A stretch of DNA of 64,000 bases from Atriophallophorus winterbourni (GCA_013407085.1 JACCGJ010013444.1:1-64000), one strand, 5' to 3'; shown: positions 1 to 11,586, numbered from the stretch's first letter. Notes: a model not told the origin generated them from the sequence alone. Numbers and translations: made by a program.

Positions 1-561
1 TTATTCTTGGAAATCCAAGGCATGTTAATCATGATCAATAATTTCCAAAAGCTTTGTACAATCAGATTATAGGATGTACATTTGCAAAATAATTTGTTCA
101 AGGTCATTTGTTTCAGCGGAATTTAACGTTTAATAAATATAAAGGTAACGGTATTTAAAGTTGTTTCCAGGTAATCGGTACGTGATCTGATATATAACGA
201 AACCACATCTATTGCAAGGAAAAGTCTAGAATGTTTCCGGCAACACTGATGATCAATGGATAAAGTCCATCAAAGATGAGCGAAGAGTCTCTATTGTTGA
301 TGTTCCAAACGTTTTCATTTTGATTGCTGTAAATATATTGATCTTTCCTGACCATGAGCCGTTTTCTTGTCCGCTTGGCGAAGGTGGTTTATTCCACTAG
401 TTTAAGGTCTGGGGGCCAGTTTTATTTTGGTGCGGATTGAGAATTTTGCTGTGAAGAAAAAAAACTCAGAGCCGAGAGAATGTTGTTTCGAACGATATGA
501 ACGGTTATTTAATATCAATAACCAGGAATGCCATTATTATATAAATCATCAGGTAGATCAT

Positions 562-2097
562 TTAAATTAAGTAGATTGCGAATTTTAGATGTGATTTGAA
601 TTCATTCAAAGAGGAACTGAGTCTTATATATTTTGGAAGAAGATTCCACAGTTTAGCATATTTAGTCAAGAAGAAACTGTTCCTTACTTTAGTACGAAAC
701 CTTGGTAACTTAATAGTTTTTTCACAGTTTCTCAAGCTGTATTTCGAATCATGCCGTATATGAATATTCGAACGTATTTCCATATTATCCTTTGACAGTA
801 TTTTGAAGAATAAGATGAGAAACCACAGAGGATCGAGTTTCAGTTGTATACATCTTTCTCTATGAGATAGTTCGGTGGTATAACCGATTATTGATTTTGA
901 GAAAGAACGTTGTATCTTTTCTAAAACTATGCTCTCGGTTTTATTTATATTAGTATATATTATGTTACAATAGTCAAAAATAGGAATGGTGAATAATTTA
1001 TACATTTCTAGTTTACAAGGAGGCTGAATTATAGATCTGTGTATAGTATTCATACTTTGTCTGGCTTTAGTAATAAGGTGGCGTATCTGTTCGTTGAAAG
1101 TGAGTGATGATGAATATCGGAATCCTAAATCACGCGTGCTATCAATCATTTGAATTGCGTTATTGTTTAGAAGGATTGAGTTGTTTTGTATCGTGCATCT
1201 TATAGGCATGAAATTAGATTTTGCTGTTGAGAACTTTAGACCATTATTTTTGGCCCAATCTGCAAGTGCAGCTAAATCATTGTTTAGTCGAGCTATATAA
1301 GTTTGTGCTTGATTAGCTGGGAAAGTGATGACAACTTTCATGTCATCAGCGAATAAGAACAGCTTGCTATGCGAAATAACGCTATGTATGTCATTTATAT
1401 ATATAAGAAATAGTAATGGGCCTAATACGCTACCTTGAATCACCCCACTGGGAATAGGTAGGCTGCGTGATCTACGGCCGTTAACTTCAACAGAGTAAGT
1501 GCGATCAGTAAGAAAAGAAGTTAAGCAGGAAAGAAGATTACCACCGATGCCATATGATTCAAGTTTCGATAATAATATCTTATGAGGAACAGTATCAAAT
1601 GCTTTAGTTATGTCTAGGAAGACAACTACAACTGCCGAACCTTCCTCTATCGATGTAGTAATATAGTCAAGGTATTCAAGCTGAAATGTAATGCATGATC
1701 TTTTATTTAGGAAGCCATGTTGCGCTTTAGAGGAGAAACTTGGAGATAAGTGATTTAAGATAGCTTTTTTTATTATTTTTCCAAGTAATCTAGATAGTAT
1801 TGCTGTGTGGTTAATTGGGCGATAATTTGATACCGTGTGCTTCGAGCCAGATTTATGTCTGGGTGTAACGACAGAGTGTTTCCATTCTAAAGGGAAGATT
1901 CCAGATTCGATTGAAGTGTTAAATAAGTTCAGTAGAAGAAGTTTGAAATCGTCACCACCCATTCTGCAAATTGCGGGTGGAATGCCTGTTATGTCTGGCT
2001 TGAGACTGAACGTAGTTTGCTTGCAGACTTCATGAATGTCTTTCAGATGTATGCATATAGTGTTTAATACACTAGGTGATCGAAATGTTCTAGTCAT
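562..2097 (-). pseudogene. Reverse transcriptase domain of LINE copy A
   Basis: The RT copies the element's RNA at a nicked target site. Visible motifs in order are NYRPI (RT start), QHGFLNKRSC, VVFLDITKAFDTVPH, the GVIQGSVLGPLLFLIYIND block, and the active-site FADD (a Y-to-F form of YxDD common in LINEs). The C-terminal region has FRYSSSLTFNEQ and the LWNLLPKYIR block. Compared with the matching region of copy G, a few residues are lost after the DPLWF motif and the last 30 or so residues are replaced, so this copy's C-terminus is damaged. The apparent start at 2097 is only the point where the frame resumes after a 1-base shift; the domain belongs to the long upstream frame. Confidence 0.85.
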
Positions 2098-2101
2098 ATC
2101 T

Positions 2102-3013
2102 TTATAGATGGAAAGTATTGTAAGTAGTATTAAAATATTTAAGAAATTCTTCGCAGATTGTAATAGGGTCTGTAATTCTTATTTCTGCCGAATTATAAGT
2201 TCGATCCTGAATAATAAAATCTACTTTGCTGGTTGAGTTTACGGATCGTGATTTAAATAACTTGCTAAGTGATTTTAGCTTATCACAACTGTTCAGTGCT
2301 CTATTTTCTGATGCAATCAATGTGTGGTCTAGAATGAGTTTGTGGTCACTCAATAGTTCATAGGAACGTAAACGAGCAAAGATGTCATTATTGTTAATTG
2401 CAACTGTAGACCACTTTTTCATTTTCTTTTCCATTTTCTCGAGCCTAGTTTGTTTTATGCGTTTTCTAGAACTGCTAGCTTTATCGATTAAACTTATAAT
2501 TTTCGAATGGAATGTCGAGGATATAGTTGGAAAATCATGTGAAAGAAAGAATTGAGACCAATCTTCAATCCTTATAAGTGTTGAAAGTAACTTCCAATCG
2601 ATGAAACGGTGAAGAGTCTTGACCTCATTGGTAGCTTTGCAAGTGCATGATAGGTGGAAGGATAATATTTTATGGTCCCCATTAAAGGGGGAAGGCAATA
2701 TTAGTAAGTTGTTTGGATCAATATTTAGAGTAAAGACTAAGTCAAGAATGTTGTCCTTTCTAGTTGGTCTATCAATAAATTGTTTGTAACCTAGTAAGTC
2801 AAGCGTTTTCATAAAATTTGTATGAGAGCTAACTTTACTTCGTTCGTGCCAGTTTAAATTAGGCATGTTAAAATCACCGGCTATAAGTTTATAACGTGCA
2901 TGATGTAAAGACGTTTCGATGAAAGCTTGAGTTAATGTATTCAGATTATATGAAGTTGAGCCTGGTGGGTAGTAGATGCAGCCTATTAAAAGATCTAGTG
3001 TAGGTAGTTCTAT
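2102..3013 (-). pseudogene. Endonuclease C-terminal half and linker of LINE copy A
   Basis: This continues, in the same frame, the reading frame that stops at 3014-3016. It contains the endonuclease core signature AGDFNMP, the ILDLVFT motif, and GDHKILSF (the catalytic D-H pair near the end of AP-type endonucleases). A basic, charged linker toward the RT follows, with runs of K, R and E around RLEKMEKKMKKW. The frame ends at 2102 because of one extra base in a T tract, judged against copy G near 45880. In the intact family this joins directly to the RT. The function is inferred from LINE endonucleases that nick target DNA. Confidence 0.82.
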
Positions 3014-4489
3014 TCATAGTGAATCTTCAAGTTCTGTTAAATTCGAAGATGTTATACTATTAGCTTCAAATCTTGAATGCACATAAATAAGGCAACCACC
3101 ACCTCGTTTCAGAGTGCGATTTCTCCTAAATACCTGGTAGTTAGGTATCATGAGTTTAGAGTCAGAGTGATCAGCACGGGTCCAGGATTCAGTTATAAGA
3201 ATAATATCTACAGGTTTAGAAGATAGGTAAGATTTTAGTATATGGATTTTAGGTATAATTGATCTAGCATTTATGACCAGAAAACGAACAATACAAAGAT
3301 CGGAAGTTGAAGGATTTGGGGTGAGTGCATTAGAAAGTTTACTATGCTTAAAATTTAATTTATGTATTTTTTGAAAAAAAGTGGTAGTAGTGTTAAAGTA
3401 TGGTTCATAATTGGAGCGAGAAACATAAGGATTGTAAAATAAAGTTTGGGGAGTATAATTATAATAATAAGAGGGATACTGTGTAATAGTAGATGAATTA
3501 TAATAAGGTTGAATATTACAAAAAGGTGTAGGAGGAGGTGATGAATGGTGATAGTGTTGCTTATATGATAGGGTGTTATTCATTAAGAAACGAGATGTGT
3601 TAATACGGTTATTGAGACTGGGTGAACCACTTATATAATTAGTTGTCTGCATACGTTGTCGGTGAAGTGGTCTGATTAGTGCTTCTCTGTAAGTAGGAGG
3701 GTTTGGTAAGAGGGGTCGTGTTTGTCTTAGTTTAGGTAAACGCTGCGGGCGTAGATGCAGATCTCGAGTTACACTCACACCTTGTTCATCAGGTGCGGAT
3801 GTCGAACTTTGGAAACTATTAGAGTTAATTTCTTTTGCAGATTCACATTGCATTTGTTCACTGGTATCTGAGGTATTGTTACTAATATTGGAGCTGATAA
3901 CTTTACGTTTTTTAAAGTTAAATTTTCGTTGCATGGGTGTTAAGTCCGGTTTTAGGACCACACCCGAGAACCTAGGAATACTTTTCAAAAGGTTTTTATT
4001 ATCAAGTAAATACAACGCAAAACTCTTATCTGAAAATTTTATTAAAATAGGAGTCCGTTGTTTAATTGTATTTTTACGGAGTCGAACTATAGTGAAACAT
4101 TCAGTAGGGATGCCATATGTCGAGAATATACATTTTCCTAAAGCGTTTAAAGGGTAGTTATCTGCAATATTAAAAATGATAACATTTTTTGAGCGAGCTT
4201 CTCTTTGATATATTTCAGTGCTCATGGTTTCTATAAATTTATTTGCTTGAATCAATATATCGTGTTCTATACCAATATCAGAGTTCATGAGAGATAAGAG
4301 CGGTTTTAGAGAACTATAGTTCGATTTGCATATTGCTAGTTCGTTTTTAAGTTCTGACAACTCTGATTCTAATTTTTTTAGTTTATTCAGAATAATTGAA
4401 GTGTCGCAGTCTAATCTGACAGTACAATTACTAGGCTTAGATAATTTACGTAGCTTAATTCGAGAAGATAATAGGGTTTTCGAGTGCAT
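3014..4489 (-). pseudogene. ORF1-like region fused to start of endonuclease, LINE copy A
   Basis: The 491-residue frame starts with a basic segment, then a leucine-rich coiled-coil-like stretch (about residues 35-60, LKKLESELSELKNEL). An RRM-like region of about 80 residues follows (SKNVIIFNIADNYP to PILIKFSDKS). A low-complexity part rich in Pro, Asn, Tyr and Thr comes next (about 230-370). The last 100 residues are the start of an endonuclease: VINARSI, ITESW, RRNRTLKRGGGCLIYV. The frame ends in TGA at 3014-3016, where relatives carry tryptophan, and reading continues in frame. The nucleic-acid-binding and EN parts are therefore in one frame, not two ORFs. The start at 4489 is the first ATG after a short leader. 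Confidence 0.8.
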
Positions 4490-4665
4490 GCTTTCACCGG
4501 AAATATTTAATGGATTCAGCAGATATTATTTCAATGAGATTGACTTAAAATATGTACGAGGATACGTTGAATATAAGCAGAGCAAGTGTAATCAAAGAAT
4601 TGGGATCACGTACCAAATTCGAGCAGCCCGCGACCTTGAATTTTCTAGAATAATTAATAATCTCT

Positions 4666-4880
4666 AGAATAATAATAATGATGAGGAACAGCAACGGCTC
4701 CAAGACTGAGCCCCGGGGAACCCCACTCGTTACATGCGCACTTGCGGAGTAAGTATCATCTACCCTGACAGTAAAGGAACGGTCGGTAAATAATGCTTGA
4801 ATCCAACCCAAAAGGTACACTGATACTCCTATGTCTGAGAGTTTGAGAAGCAAAACCCTATGGTTGACTGAATTAAAAGT
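4666..4880 (-). pseudogene. RT fragment of LINE family II
   Basis: A minus-strand RT piece reading FNSVNHRVLLLKLSDIG, then TSGVPRGSVLEPLLFL. It is cut on its C-terminal side at the PLLF motif, where copy A begins (about 4665). On its N-terminal side (4880) it meets a GTTCA-repeat tail of another element. It is therefore the scrap of an older LINE caught between two insertions. Its wording differs from families I, III and IV, so I treat it as a separate family. The missing parts are not identified. Confidence 0.7.
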
Positions 4881-5310
4881 TCAGTTCAGTTCAGTTCAGT
4901 AGGCACAGGACAGTACGTGGCCGACAAGCCAATCGAGCGTCGAGAATTTCTTTCGGTGGAAAGCTGCGGAGAAGCACCCACCACTAGCAAAGGGTCGATC
5001 CTTTTTCTCCGTGTGGAACCTATGATGGTCGTAGGATTAGGAAAATGTAGTTGGGGAACATCGAACTATAATTGATGCACTGCCAAAATATAATTTTCTT
5101 TTTTCTCTGTTTGCAATCTCTGATGATCGCGGTGCCAGGCGATGTACCGGATAGTAGTAGGACAGCAACGCGTAATAATCGATGCTGGGAAAAAGAATAA
5201 GCAGTTTCTCCTCACCAGCACGGTGAGAGGTCAGCTGATGGAGAATCAAGAATAAGAAGATTCTCTGAAACTGCTACAATAAATAGCGAGCGAACTGGAG
5301 GACAACCTTA
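4881..5310 (-). mobile_element. Element IV-type LINE 3' UTR fragment with (GTTCA)n tail
   Basis: On the plus strand this begins with four GTTCA-type repeats, so it is a minus-strand 3' end. It shares with 16561-16830 and, inverted, with 7600-7970 the block around CCAATCGAGCGTC and the TTTCGGTGGAAAGCTGC block. A CTCACC/GGTGAG hairpin lies at 5211-5228. No coding capacity was seen. It is 5'-truncated and abuts the (GAA)n tail of element III at about 5311. Confidence 0.72.
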
Positions 5311-5699
5311 GCAGTTCTTTTTCTTCTTCTTCTTTTGAATCGAAAGCAGGAGGGTTAAAATCCCGTTAAGGCTTCATCACAGTAATAGACATAGGTGACT
5401 TCTGCTGACAAGGCAAACTCTGATAGTAGAGGAACACCACTTTATCACTCCGGGGATCAAGTCCATCCGTCTCAACAAATGCTAATCTAACGCGCTTTTG
5501 AATAGCTGTTCAGATGGTAGAGACAGGAGCCCTTTCGGTAGTTAGTTCCAAGTGTTTACCACTTGCGTGGATAGCGTGCTCGCATTACTCAGCTTCAGTT
5601 TTCTAGGCTTCTGTAACTTAAAGTCATGTCCCCGAGTCCTCGACTCGCATACTGATCGGAAGTACTGGAGGAACTCGTCTCCAAGAAGAATACGGCGTG

Positions 5700-6300
5700 T
5701 CAGGAGCAGGTCAAATGTTTCCCTTCTGGGGGGTAGAGTTTCAGTAAGCTCCTTCTATCCTTGTACGCGAGTTGACGCATTCCACAAACCATCTTAGTGC
5801 CCCTCCTTTGTACCATCATTAAAGAGTCGCATTCGCCTTCAGACTGAGGGAATGCAACAGGTAGTCCATATTCCAATAGAAAACGAATGTACGCAGAGAA
5901 AATTGTCTGAAACATTTGTGGGGTAATGGACTTAAATGAACGCCGAATCACCCAGAGCATCCTCGTAGCGCTGCCTATTCTCCAACAAGGGTCAGATTTT
6001 GACTTCAAGGAATCCTTAACCAGAATCCCTAAGTCTTTCTCGACCGTCACCGCTCTGATAGGCTTACCTCCAATAAAGTATTCACCACCAGTGTCATCGG
6101 AGTTTATGCGCATGACTACTGTCTTGTCATCATTGATAGGCAGTGACCAGCGATGTGTCCAATTGACTAAGTCATCAACTGCTTGCTGCAGTTGCTTGTG
6201 GCCATCGCAGGAACTGACAGAGGCACACAGTTTTGGATCATCCGCGAATAAAAGACAATCGATCGCTACCGCGTCCGGAATATCATTCACAAAAATTTTA
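5700..6300 (-). pseudogene. Element III RT, C-terminal half
   Basis: The frame picks up at KIFVNDIPDAV, directly after the (ATT)n tail of copy B. It carries LLFADDPKLC (active-site FADD, with proline where the family usually has a small or charged residue), WSLPINDDKT, the EKDLGILV motif, and the RRSFKSITPQMFQ/YGLPVAFP blocks typical of the region after the RT palm. It ends at a stop at 5700 inside the segment homologous to RSLLKLYP, so the last 80 or so residues are in other frames down to about 5480. The paralogue at 49911-50567 keeps this whole C-terminal region open. Not functional here. Confidence 0.8.
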
Positions 6301-6583
6301 ATAATAATAATAATAATATATTCTTGGTACACCAAGGCATGCAAAACATGATCAGGTTATCAATGTGTACAAAATAAATAAATTGTAAAATGACCTTTTC
6401 AAGCGGAATTTTTTAAACATTTTTTCGTTTAATAAAGGATGGTAAAATTACGAGGGTAAGAAAGTTAATTTTTTTCGCGCAATGTCACACAGTGATAAAG
6501 TTTCATCTAGATTGCATCGAAATAATCAAACGAAGAGGATGCAATTAATTCTGCAGCAGGGATTGAAAAAAGAAAATGACAAT

Positions 6584-7456
6584 GGCCCAATACTTTTTCT
6601 GATCTTCATCGATGATCTGGCATCGCAGTTGTCATGTCCCTGCTACATGTTTGCTGATGATGTCAAATTCACCGGATCCAGTGATCACGGTGATTTGTTG
6701 AGAGATATTGAAAAGGTCATTAAATGGTCGCAGGATTGGGATCTTCCTCTGAACTATAGTAAATGTCATCTGTTGTCTGCAGCAGTCGACAGAATTACAG
6801 TAACTGCGAATAACGGTAGGATCGACTTTCAATCTATTCAGAGGATTAAGGATTTGGGTATAGTCGTAACAGCGGACTTCAAATGGGCTGCGCAGTGTGC
6901 CACCGCTGCACAACGAGCTAGAGGAGAACTCTTTAGGCTTAAATCCGTTCTGACATGTAGAACGCCGGAAGTGTTTATCCCTTTATATACGGCGATTGTC
7001 AGGCCGCATTTAGAATACTGCGTGCAAGCCTGGAGCCCCTTCTTTCAAAAGGACATATTACTATTAGAAAGAGTCCAACGACTGGCTACCAAAATAGTTG
7101 AAGGTATGTTTGGGAAACCCTACGAAGAACGTCTAATTTCTTTAGGTCTCTTCTTCATTCGGCGTCGGCGTCTACGGGGTGACCTCATAGGAACTTTAAA
7201 AATCCTGAAAGGCTTAGGCGACGAGGACTGTCAAATCCTGTTCTCTCGAGCGATCAACCCCTCAACTAGAGGACATACATTGAAGCTCGCGAAAAACCAC
7301 AGCCGTCTGAATCTTAGGCAACACTTTTTCAGTGAAAGAGTGGTAAGCTTCTGGAACAAGCTGCCTGAGGAACTAATAGCTTGCACATCAATAGGTGCAT
7401 TCAAAAGGGGTTTAGATGCCTTGTGGCTTGGGCTTTTCCCAGACTTTTTCCCGTGA
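6584..7456 (+). CDS. Element IV RT C-terminal region, open but 5'-truncated
   Basis: An uninterrupted frame of about 290 residues begins in the RT palm with GPILFLIFIDDL. It has the active-site motif MFADDVKF, WSQDWDLPLNYSKC (RT motif D/E area), IKDLGIVV, RPHLEYCVQAWSP and RRRRLRGDLIGT, then a terminal NKLPEELI segment. Upstream in-frame residues from 6482 come from the copy B 3' UTR and are not part of the protein. There is no proper start and no endonuclease, so it is dead on arrival through 5' truncation, yet it has no internal stops. That suggests a fairly recent insertion. Confidence 0.8.
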   Translation, partial: GPILFLIFIDDLASQLSCPCYMFADDVKFTGSSDHGDLLRDIEKVIKWSQDWDLPLNYSKCHLLSAAVDRITVTANNGRIDFQSIQRIKDLGIVVTADFKWAAQCATAAQRARGELFRLKSVLTCRTPEVFIPLYTAIVRPHLEYCVQAWSPFFQKDILLLERVQRLATKIVEGMFGKPYEERLISLGLFFIRRRRLRGDLIGTLKILKGLGDEDCQILFSRAINPSTRGHTLKLAKNHSRLNLRQHFFSERVVSFWNKLPEELIACTSIGAFKRGLDALWLGLFPDFFP

Positions 7457-7970
7457 ATATGCAGGTTGTCTGTCGTCAGAATTGTCCATTTTTTGTTCAT
7501 TTTGAAATTATATGGTCTTGACCACAATTTAAAAAAATCCTGTTATATAATGCCTCGTTTTAAATGTCATGTTTTAAATGTACGCACCAATTTTCCATAG
7601 CTAACCTCTCACCGGCTTGGTGAAGAGAAACCCTTTCCGTTTTTCTCAGTCGCAGCTACAAATTCTGGGACCAAAGGACGGCTTGGAAAACATCGGACGT
7701 ACCTTCGCATACGACGAGAATACCAGAGGAAAATGAACCAACTTTGGCAGTGGTGGGCGCTCCTTTGAAGCTTTCCACAGACGGAAATTCTGGACGCTCG
7801 ATTGGCTTATCCCTTGGCGGCGCGATCGTCGAGGATATCCAAATCACAATAAGAAAAAACGCTTTGGCAGTGGTGGTTGCTTCTCTGCAGCTTCTCACCG
7901 AAAGAAATTCTGGACGCTCGATTGGCTCGTTAGCCACATACTGTCCTGTGCAAACTGAACTGAACTGAAC
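6584..7970 (+). mobile_element. 5'-truncated element IV copy in the 3' UTR of copy B
   Basis: A plus-strand LINE end starting in the middle of the RT and ending in AACTG repeats at about 7953-7970. The flanks (6545-6583 and 7971-8040) join into a continuous copy B 3' UTR when compared with 17400-17500, so the boundaries are set by an uninterrupted paralogue. Its 3' UTR carries a palindrome at 7605-7625 and a partial tandem duplication (7741-7811 and 7861-7930, period about 120) of the block with GGCAGTGGTGG and GACGCTCGATTGGCT. A clear target duplication was not resolved; short GACA matches occur on both sides. Confidence 0.8.
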
Positions 7971-8371
7971 GGACATAAAAAGTTATGAAGGAAATGGTGC
8001 GTTTGAAGATATAGATGTAACAGTAAAAATAAATTTTTCAAATAAATAAAGTTCCTTCATATATATATAAATTGACTTCTTCGGAATGTTGGTGGGTGTG
8101 ATTGAAGAAAAGCATATAAAAATCCGAAGTTAAATTGAAAAAATTAGAAAATGGAGGGAATGAGGGGAGATTGTGGTTTAAAATTGCATGAAGTTTGGGC
8201 CGGTTGTACGATCCAGACAAGTCGAAGAATTGTCTAATAAGGGAAACCAAAACTGTTTGCCAGTATGGATTTCAGTTCATGTAGGAGAATCAGTCTTACG
8301 CCGAAGAAGCAAGGACCAGTATCGGAGTTGGTTTCGGAGTCGGAGGTACTGGAACACAATTAAAAGTATTC

Positions 8372-8392
8372 TCTCCACCATCATGGTGAGAG
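8372..8392. repeat. CTCACC/GGTGAG palindrome in LINE 3' UTR
   Basis: A near-perfect inverted repeat of the form CTC(C/A)CC-ATCAT-GGTGAG. Related palindromes occur at 5211-5228, 7605-7625, 16076-16094, 16798-16818, 19312-19332, 25537-25554, 33324-33344 and 47638-47658. All lie in LINE 3' UTRs, including families whose RTs and tails differ. Confidence 0.75.
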
Positions 8393-8717
8393 GTTATCAT
8401 TGTGAAATAGTACATTTATTATAAACGATAAAAAAAGATCACAAGAAAACAATATTTTTGGCATTTTTAGCGTTTTTTTCTTTTTTTATAATAAATACGT
8501 TATAACAAAGCATTTTTTCATGCATAAATGGGTTTAATGTAAGCAGATTACGGTTGAGGATATGGTAATATGGTAAAAATGATCATAAGACGCACGGTTA
8601 CGATGAAGGTTTGTAACAACATATCTAAGGTCCGGCAACCTGACACTTGAATGGCCAGTTATCCAGAGAATACTATAAGACCTCATGATATACTAATATG
8701 TGGAGAAAGATGTGGAA

Positions 8718-9449
8718 TTAGAAACCTGGGATCCCATGAGAGTATAGAATATCTAGAGAAGAGTTTATCTTAAGGATTTGGGATAGTGAGTGAACAGTAA
8801 GGGTTCCTACAAGAGTTTTAAATTTCCCTGTAGATGTGCACATACGGAAATGAAGAGGAAGGGAATTCCAAAGTTGCGCATATCTAACTAAGAAGAAGTT
8901 ACGTCTAACTTTAGTGCGAGACATAGGGATATTCAACAGCCTTGTTCGATTGCGCAGATCATATCGGATATAATCGTGAAAGCGCATGCCAGACTGGAGC
9001 TTAATTCGTTGCTGGGTAATGATTCGAAAGAAAAGAAGCAGATTCAGACGAATTCTGCGTAGCCATAGTGGTTCGACATTCAGCAAATTACACCTTTCAA
9101 GATAAGGCAAGGGGTTTGAATAGCCCAAAGTTATTTTGCTGAATGTACGTTGAAGTCTCTCTAAGAGAAAACAATCACGCCTACCCATGTGAGAATAGAT
9201 GATATTACAATAATCGAGAATTGGTAGGACCTTCATCTTATATAATGCTATTTTACTCTCGCGTAAGAGGAATTTATGGTTAATTAGGCTGAAGTTTTGT
9301 CTTGCTCTCGCAATGAGGTGTCTAGCTTGTTCATTAAAATTGAGAGAAGAGGAGTATCTAAATCCAAGGTCCCTAATTTCTGCAGAAGGTGTGATGGTTG
9401 AGCCATTTATCGTGAGTGTGTTAGAAGGGATTGCACAACGTAATCCCAT
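8718..9449 (-). pseudogene. Copy B RT C-terminal region
   Basis: This carries the family I C-terminal signature: IRDLGFRYSSSLNFNEQARHL, ILDYCNIIYSHM, LERLQRTFSK, VEPLWLRRI and VRYAQLWNSLPLHFRMCTSTGKF. The end is HGIPGF, the typical family I terminus (compare HNNGIPGY-like in copy G). It is separated from the RT palm (9483-10001) by a stop and a small shift near 9480. The neighbouring 3' UTR starts at 8717. Copy C (19668-20383) is the closest paralogue. Confidence 0.8.
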
Positions 9450-9482
9450 ATATTGTGTCTTAGAAGCAGAAAATTCTAATCC

Positions 9483-10001
9483 TCATTGTGAGCCCCAGCT
9501 AGATAGAGAGGCAAGATCACGGTTAAGGTATATCAGAGCCTGTGACACTTCACCAGGAGGAGATGTTATGACGGCTTTTATGTCATCCGCGAAGATAAAT
9601 AGCTTAGAGTGATCTACAACATTTTGTAGATCATTAACATAGATAATAAAAAGAAGTGGACCTAGAACGCCGCCTTGAATTACGCCACTTGGAATCGGCT
9701 GATTAGCTGAGGTAACACCATTAACGTGAACCGAAAAGGTGCGGTCAGATAGAAAAGAACGGAACCAGCTCAATAAAGGCCCATGGATACCTAAACATGA
9801 TAACTTCAAAAGGAGTAGCGTATGAGGAACCCGATCGAAAGCTTTGATAATGTCCAAGAATACAACAATCACTGCTAGTCCTTGTTCAAGGGAAGTCGTT
9901 ATAAGATCTAAGTATTCTAACTGGCAGGTTACACAAGACTTTTGGCTAAGGAATCCATGTTGGACTGGAGAGAACGCATCTGGACAAAGGTAGCCCAACA
10001 A
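9483..10001 (-). pseudogene. Copy B RT palm
   Basis: The RT core shows QHGFLSQKSC, VVFLDIIKAFDRVPH, GVIQGGVLGPLLFIIYVNDL and the active site FIFADDIKAV. The RT N-terminal part (NYRPI equivalent) lies just upstream at about 10000-10170 in a shifted frame. All catalytic aspartates expected for a LINE RT can be seen (FLDI and FADD). The frame breaks on both sides rule out a working protein as assembled. Confidence 0.8.
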
Positions 10002-10168
10002 AGAATTTTTGACTAACCTTTCAAATAACCTAGACAGAATGGGAGAATGATTAATAGGGCGATAATTCGTAACGAGGTTCGAATTACCAGATTTTAAACG
10101 TGGGATAATAACAGAGTGTTTCCAATGTGTTGGAAAAATTCCACATTTGAGAGAAATATTGAAAAGAT

Positions 10169-11461
10169 TTAATAAAAGTAAAGGAAAGTCTTCATTATCG
10201 TTGTGTAAGATGGCTGAAATAAACCTACATCATCAGGCTTATAAGAGATTTTACTTCGACGAGAAATGTCTTTTACTTCTTGTACAGAAAAAGTAAAGGA
10301 ATCAATAGTATTTAAGGGAGTGCTATTGTTTGCTGGTGGATGGTAAGGGTTGTTATTGAACGAGCTGCTGAAGAATAAAGAGAAAGCCTGACTTATTGTG
10401 ACCGCATCAGAAGTGACTATTTCTTTATCATCTTCGTGGTATATTATGGAGGGAATATCATGTGTTGACCGGATACACCTGGTCTTCGAAAGGTAATTTA
10501 ATGATTTCGTCATTGAGTCACTGCTTAAAGCCTTTCTTTCTTGGCGTTTTAGAAGACGAATCTTAACATTTGAAAGAGAGTTACAGAGTTCGTGTCTGCG
10601 CATAACCGAAAATAAATCTAACTTATGGTTCACAGAAGCAGAAAGTCGAGCTATCTTTTTCTCCAGAAGGTTTATTGGGTCCCGCTTACGCTTCCTAATA
10701 TGAGAGGAAGACGAACTTCGAAGACATGCTGAGATGTTATCATGAAAAATCGAGGAGATGCGCTTGAAGTTTGAGGAAAGAAAGAATTCTGTCCAGTCGT
10801 AGGTTCTAAGAATATTCGAAAACTTCGTCCAATTGATATAAACTTTCTCATCTTTGCGTATATGTGCTGGTTTTTGCGAAAGACGCAAAACGCAAGTTAT
10901 CATATTATGGTCGCAACCGGGTAGTGGAGCTAAGACTTCAACGTTGGTGGGATCAGTGCCTAAAGTAAAAATCAAATCTAAAACGCTGGACAGCCTCGTA
11001 GGCTTCTTCACAGATTGTGTGAAACCTAAAAGATGAATCGTTTTGGAGAAGGATGAAAATTTATTTGAAGAATACGGGGAATTCCAGCAGGCGTATGGCA
11101 TGTTGAAGTCTCCAGCAATAATCTTATTATTGAAGGGGGCAATGGACGCCTCAGTAAAAACATTTATAAGCTTATCAACAGTGAGGGTGGATGGAGATGG
11201 CGGGTTGTAAATGCATCCTATGAGAGCATCAAGAGAAGGTAAGGAGATCCAAATTGAGTCGTCTAGATCATCTAATATACGAGAGCTATGTATTTCTGCT
11301 TGGAAATCTGTACTAACATAAATGAGAATACCACCACCACGAGTGTGGTTGCGGTCCCTACGAAACATAAAATAGTTGGCTAGTTCAAGTGAAACGTTGG
11401 GAACGTCATTAGTTGTCCACGTTTCTGTTATAAGAACTATTTCGTGTGGGTTTGAGAGCAA
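10169..11461 (-). pseudogene. Copy B endonuclease and EN-RT linker
   Basis: The 430-residue frame opens inside the endonuclease: LITETW, RRDRNHTRGGGILIYV, the catalytic AGDFNMP, VLDLIFT and CDHNMIT. A basic linker follows (HIRKRKRDPINLLEKKIARL) leading to SRRSKISYKPDDVGLF just before the RT. The beginning of the endonuclease (equivalent of INARSI) lies at about 11470-11520 in an adjoining segment. EN catalytic residues are present. The frame ends in a stop near 10169 caused by a shift relative to copy G. Confidence 0.8.
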
Positions 11462-11586
11462 GAAATGTTGGAGGGTAGGGAGCTTAGAAGTAATTGACCG
11501 AGCATTAAGTAAGAGAAGGCGAATTTTAGGATATTTAACATGCGTAATAAAAAACGATTTAAACGAGTTGTTTGAAATTGTCGGGG

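Larger units (their letters stand above)
1..4665 (-). mobile_element. LINE copy A (family I), nearly full length, defective
   Basis: This is a non-LTR retrotransposon read on the minus strand. From its 5' end (about 4665) it has a 5' UTR of about 175 bases, an ORF1-like N-terminal region, an apurinic-type endonuclease, a reverse transcriptase and a 3' UTR (561 to 1). The 3' end carries the family stem-loop CTTGG/CCAAG at about 5-20; any repeat tail lies outside the window. The 5' flank (4666-4880) is the RT of another LINE, cut at its PLLF motif, so the element sits inside an older LINE. Breaks are one in-frame stop at 3014-3016, a 1-base frameshift near 2100 and small deletions near 830 and 590. 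Copy G (41217-46313) is a close relative. CR1/L2/Jockey-like by motif order; the clade is not settled. Confidence 0.88.

Noticed and set aside
5552..6351. Plus-strand open frames at 5552-5797 and 5926-6351
   Set aside because: They are complements of the minus-strand element III RT and 3' UTR, and contain none of their own motifs.
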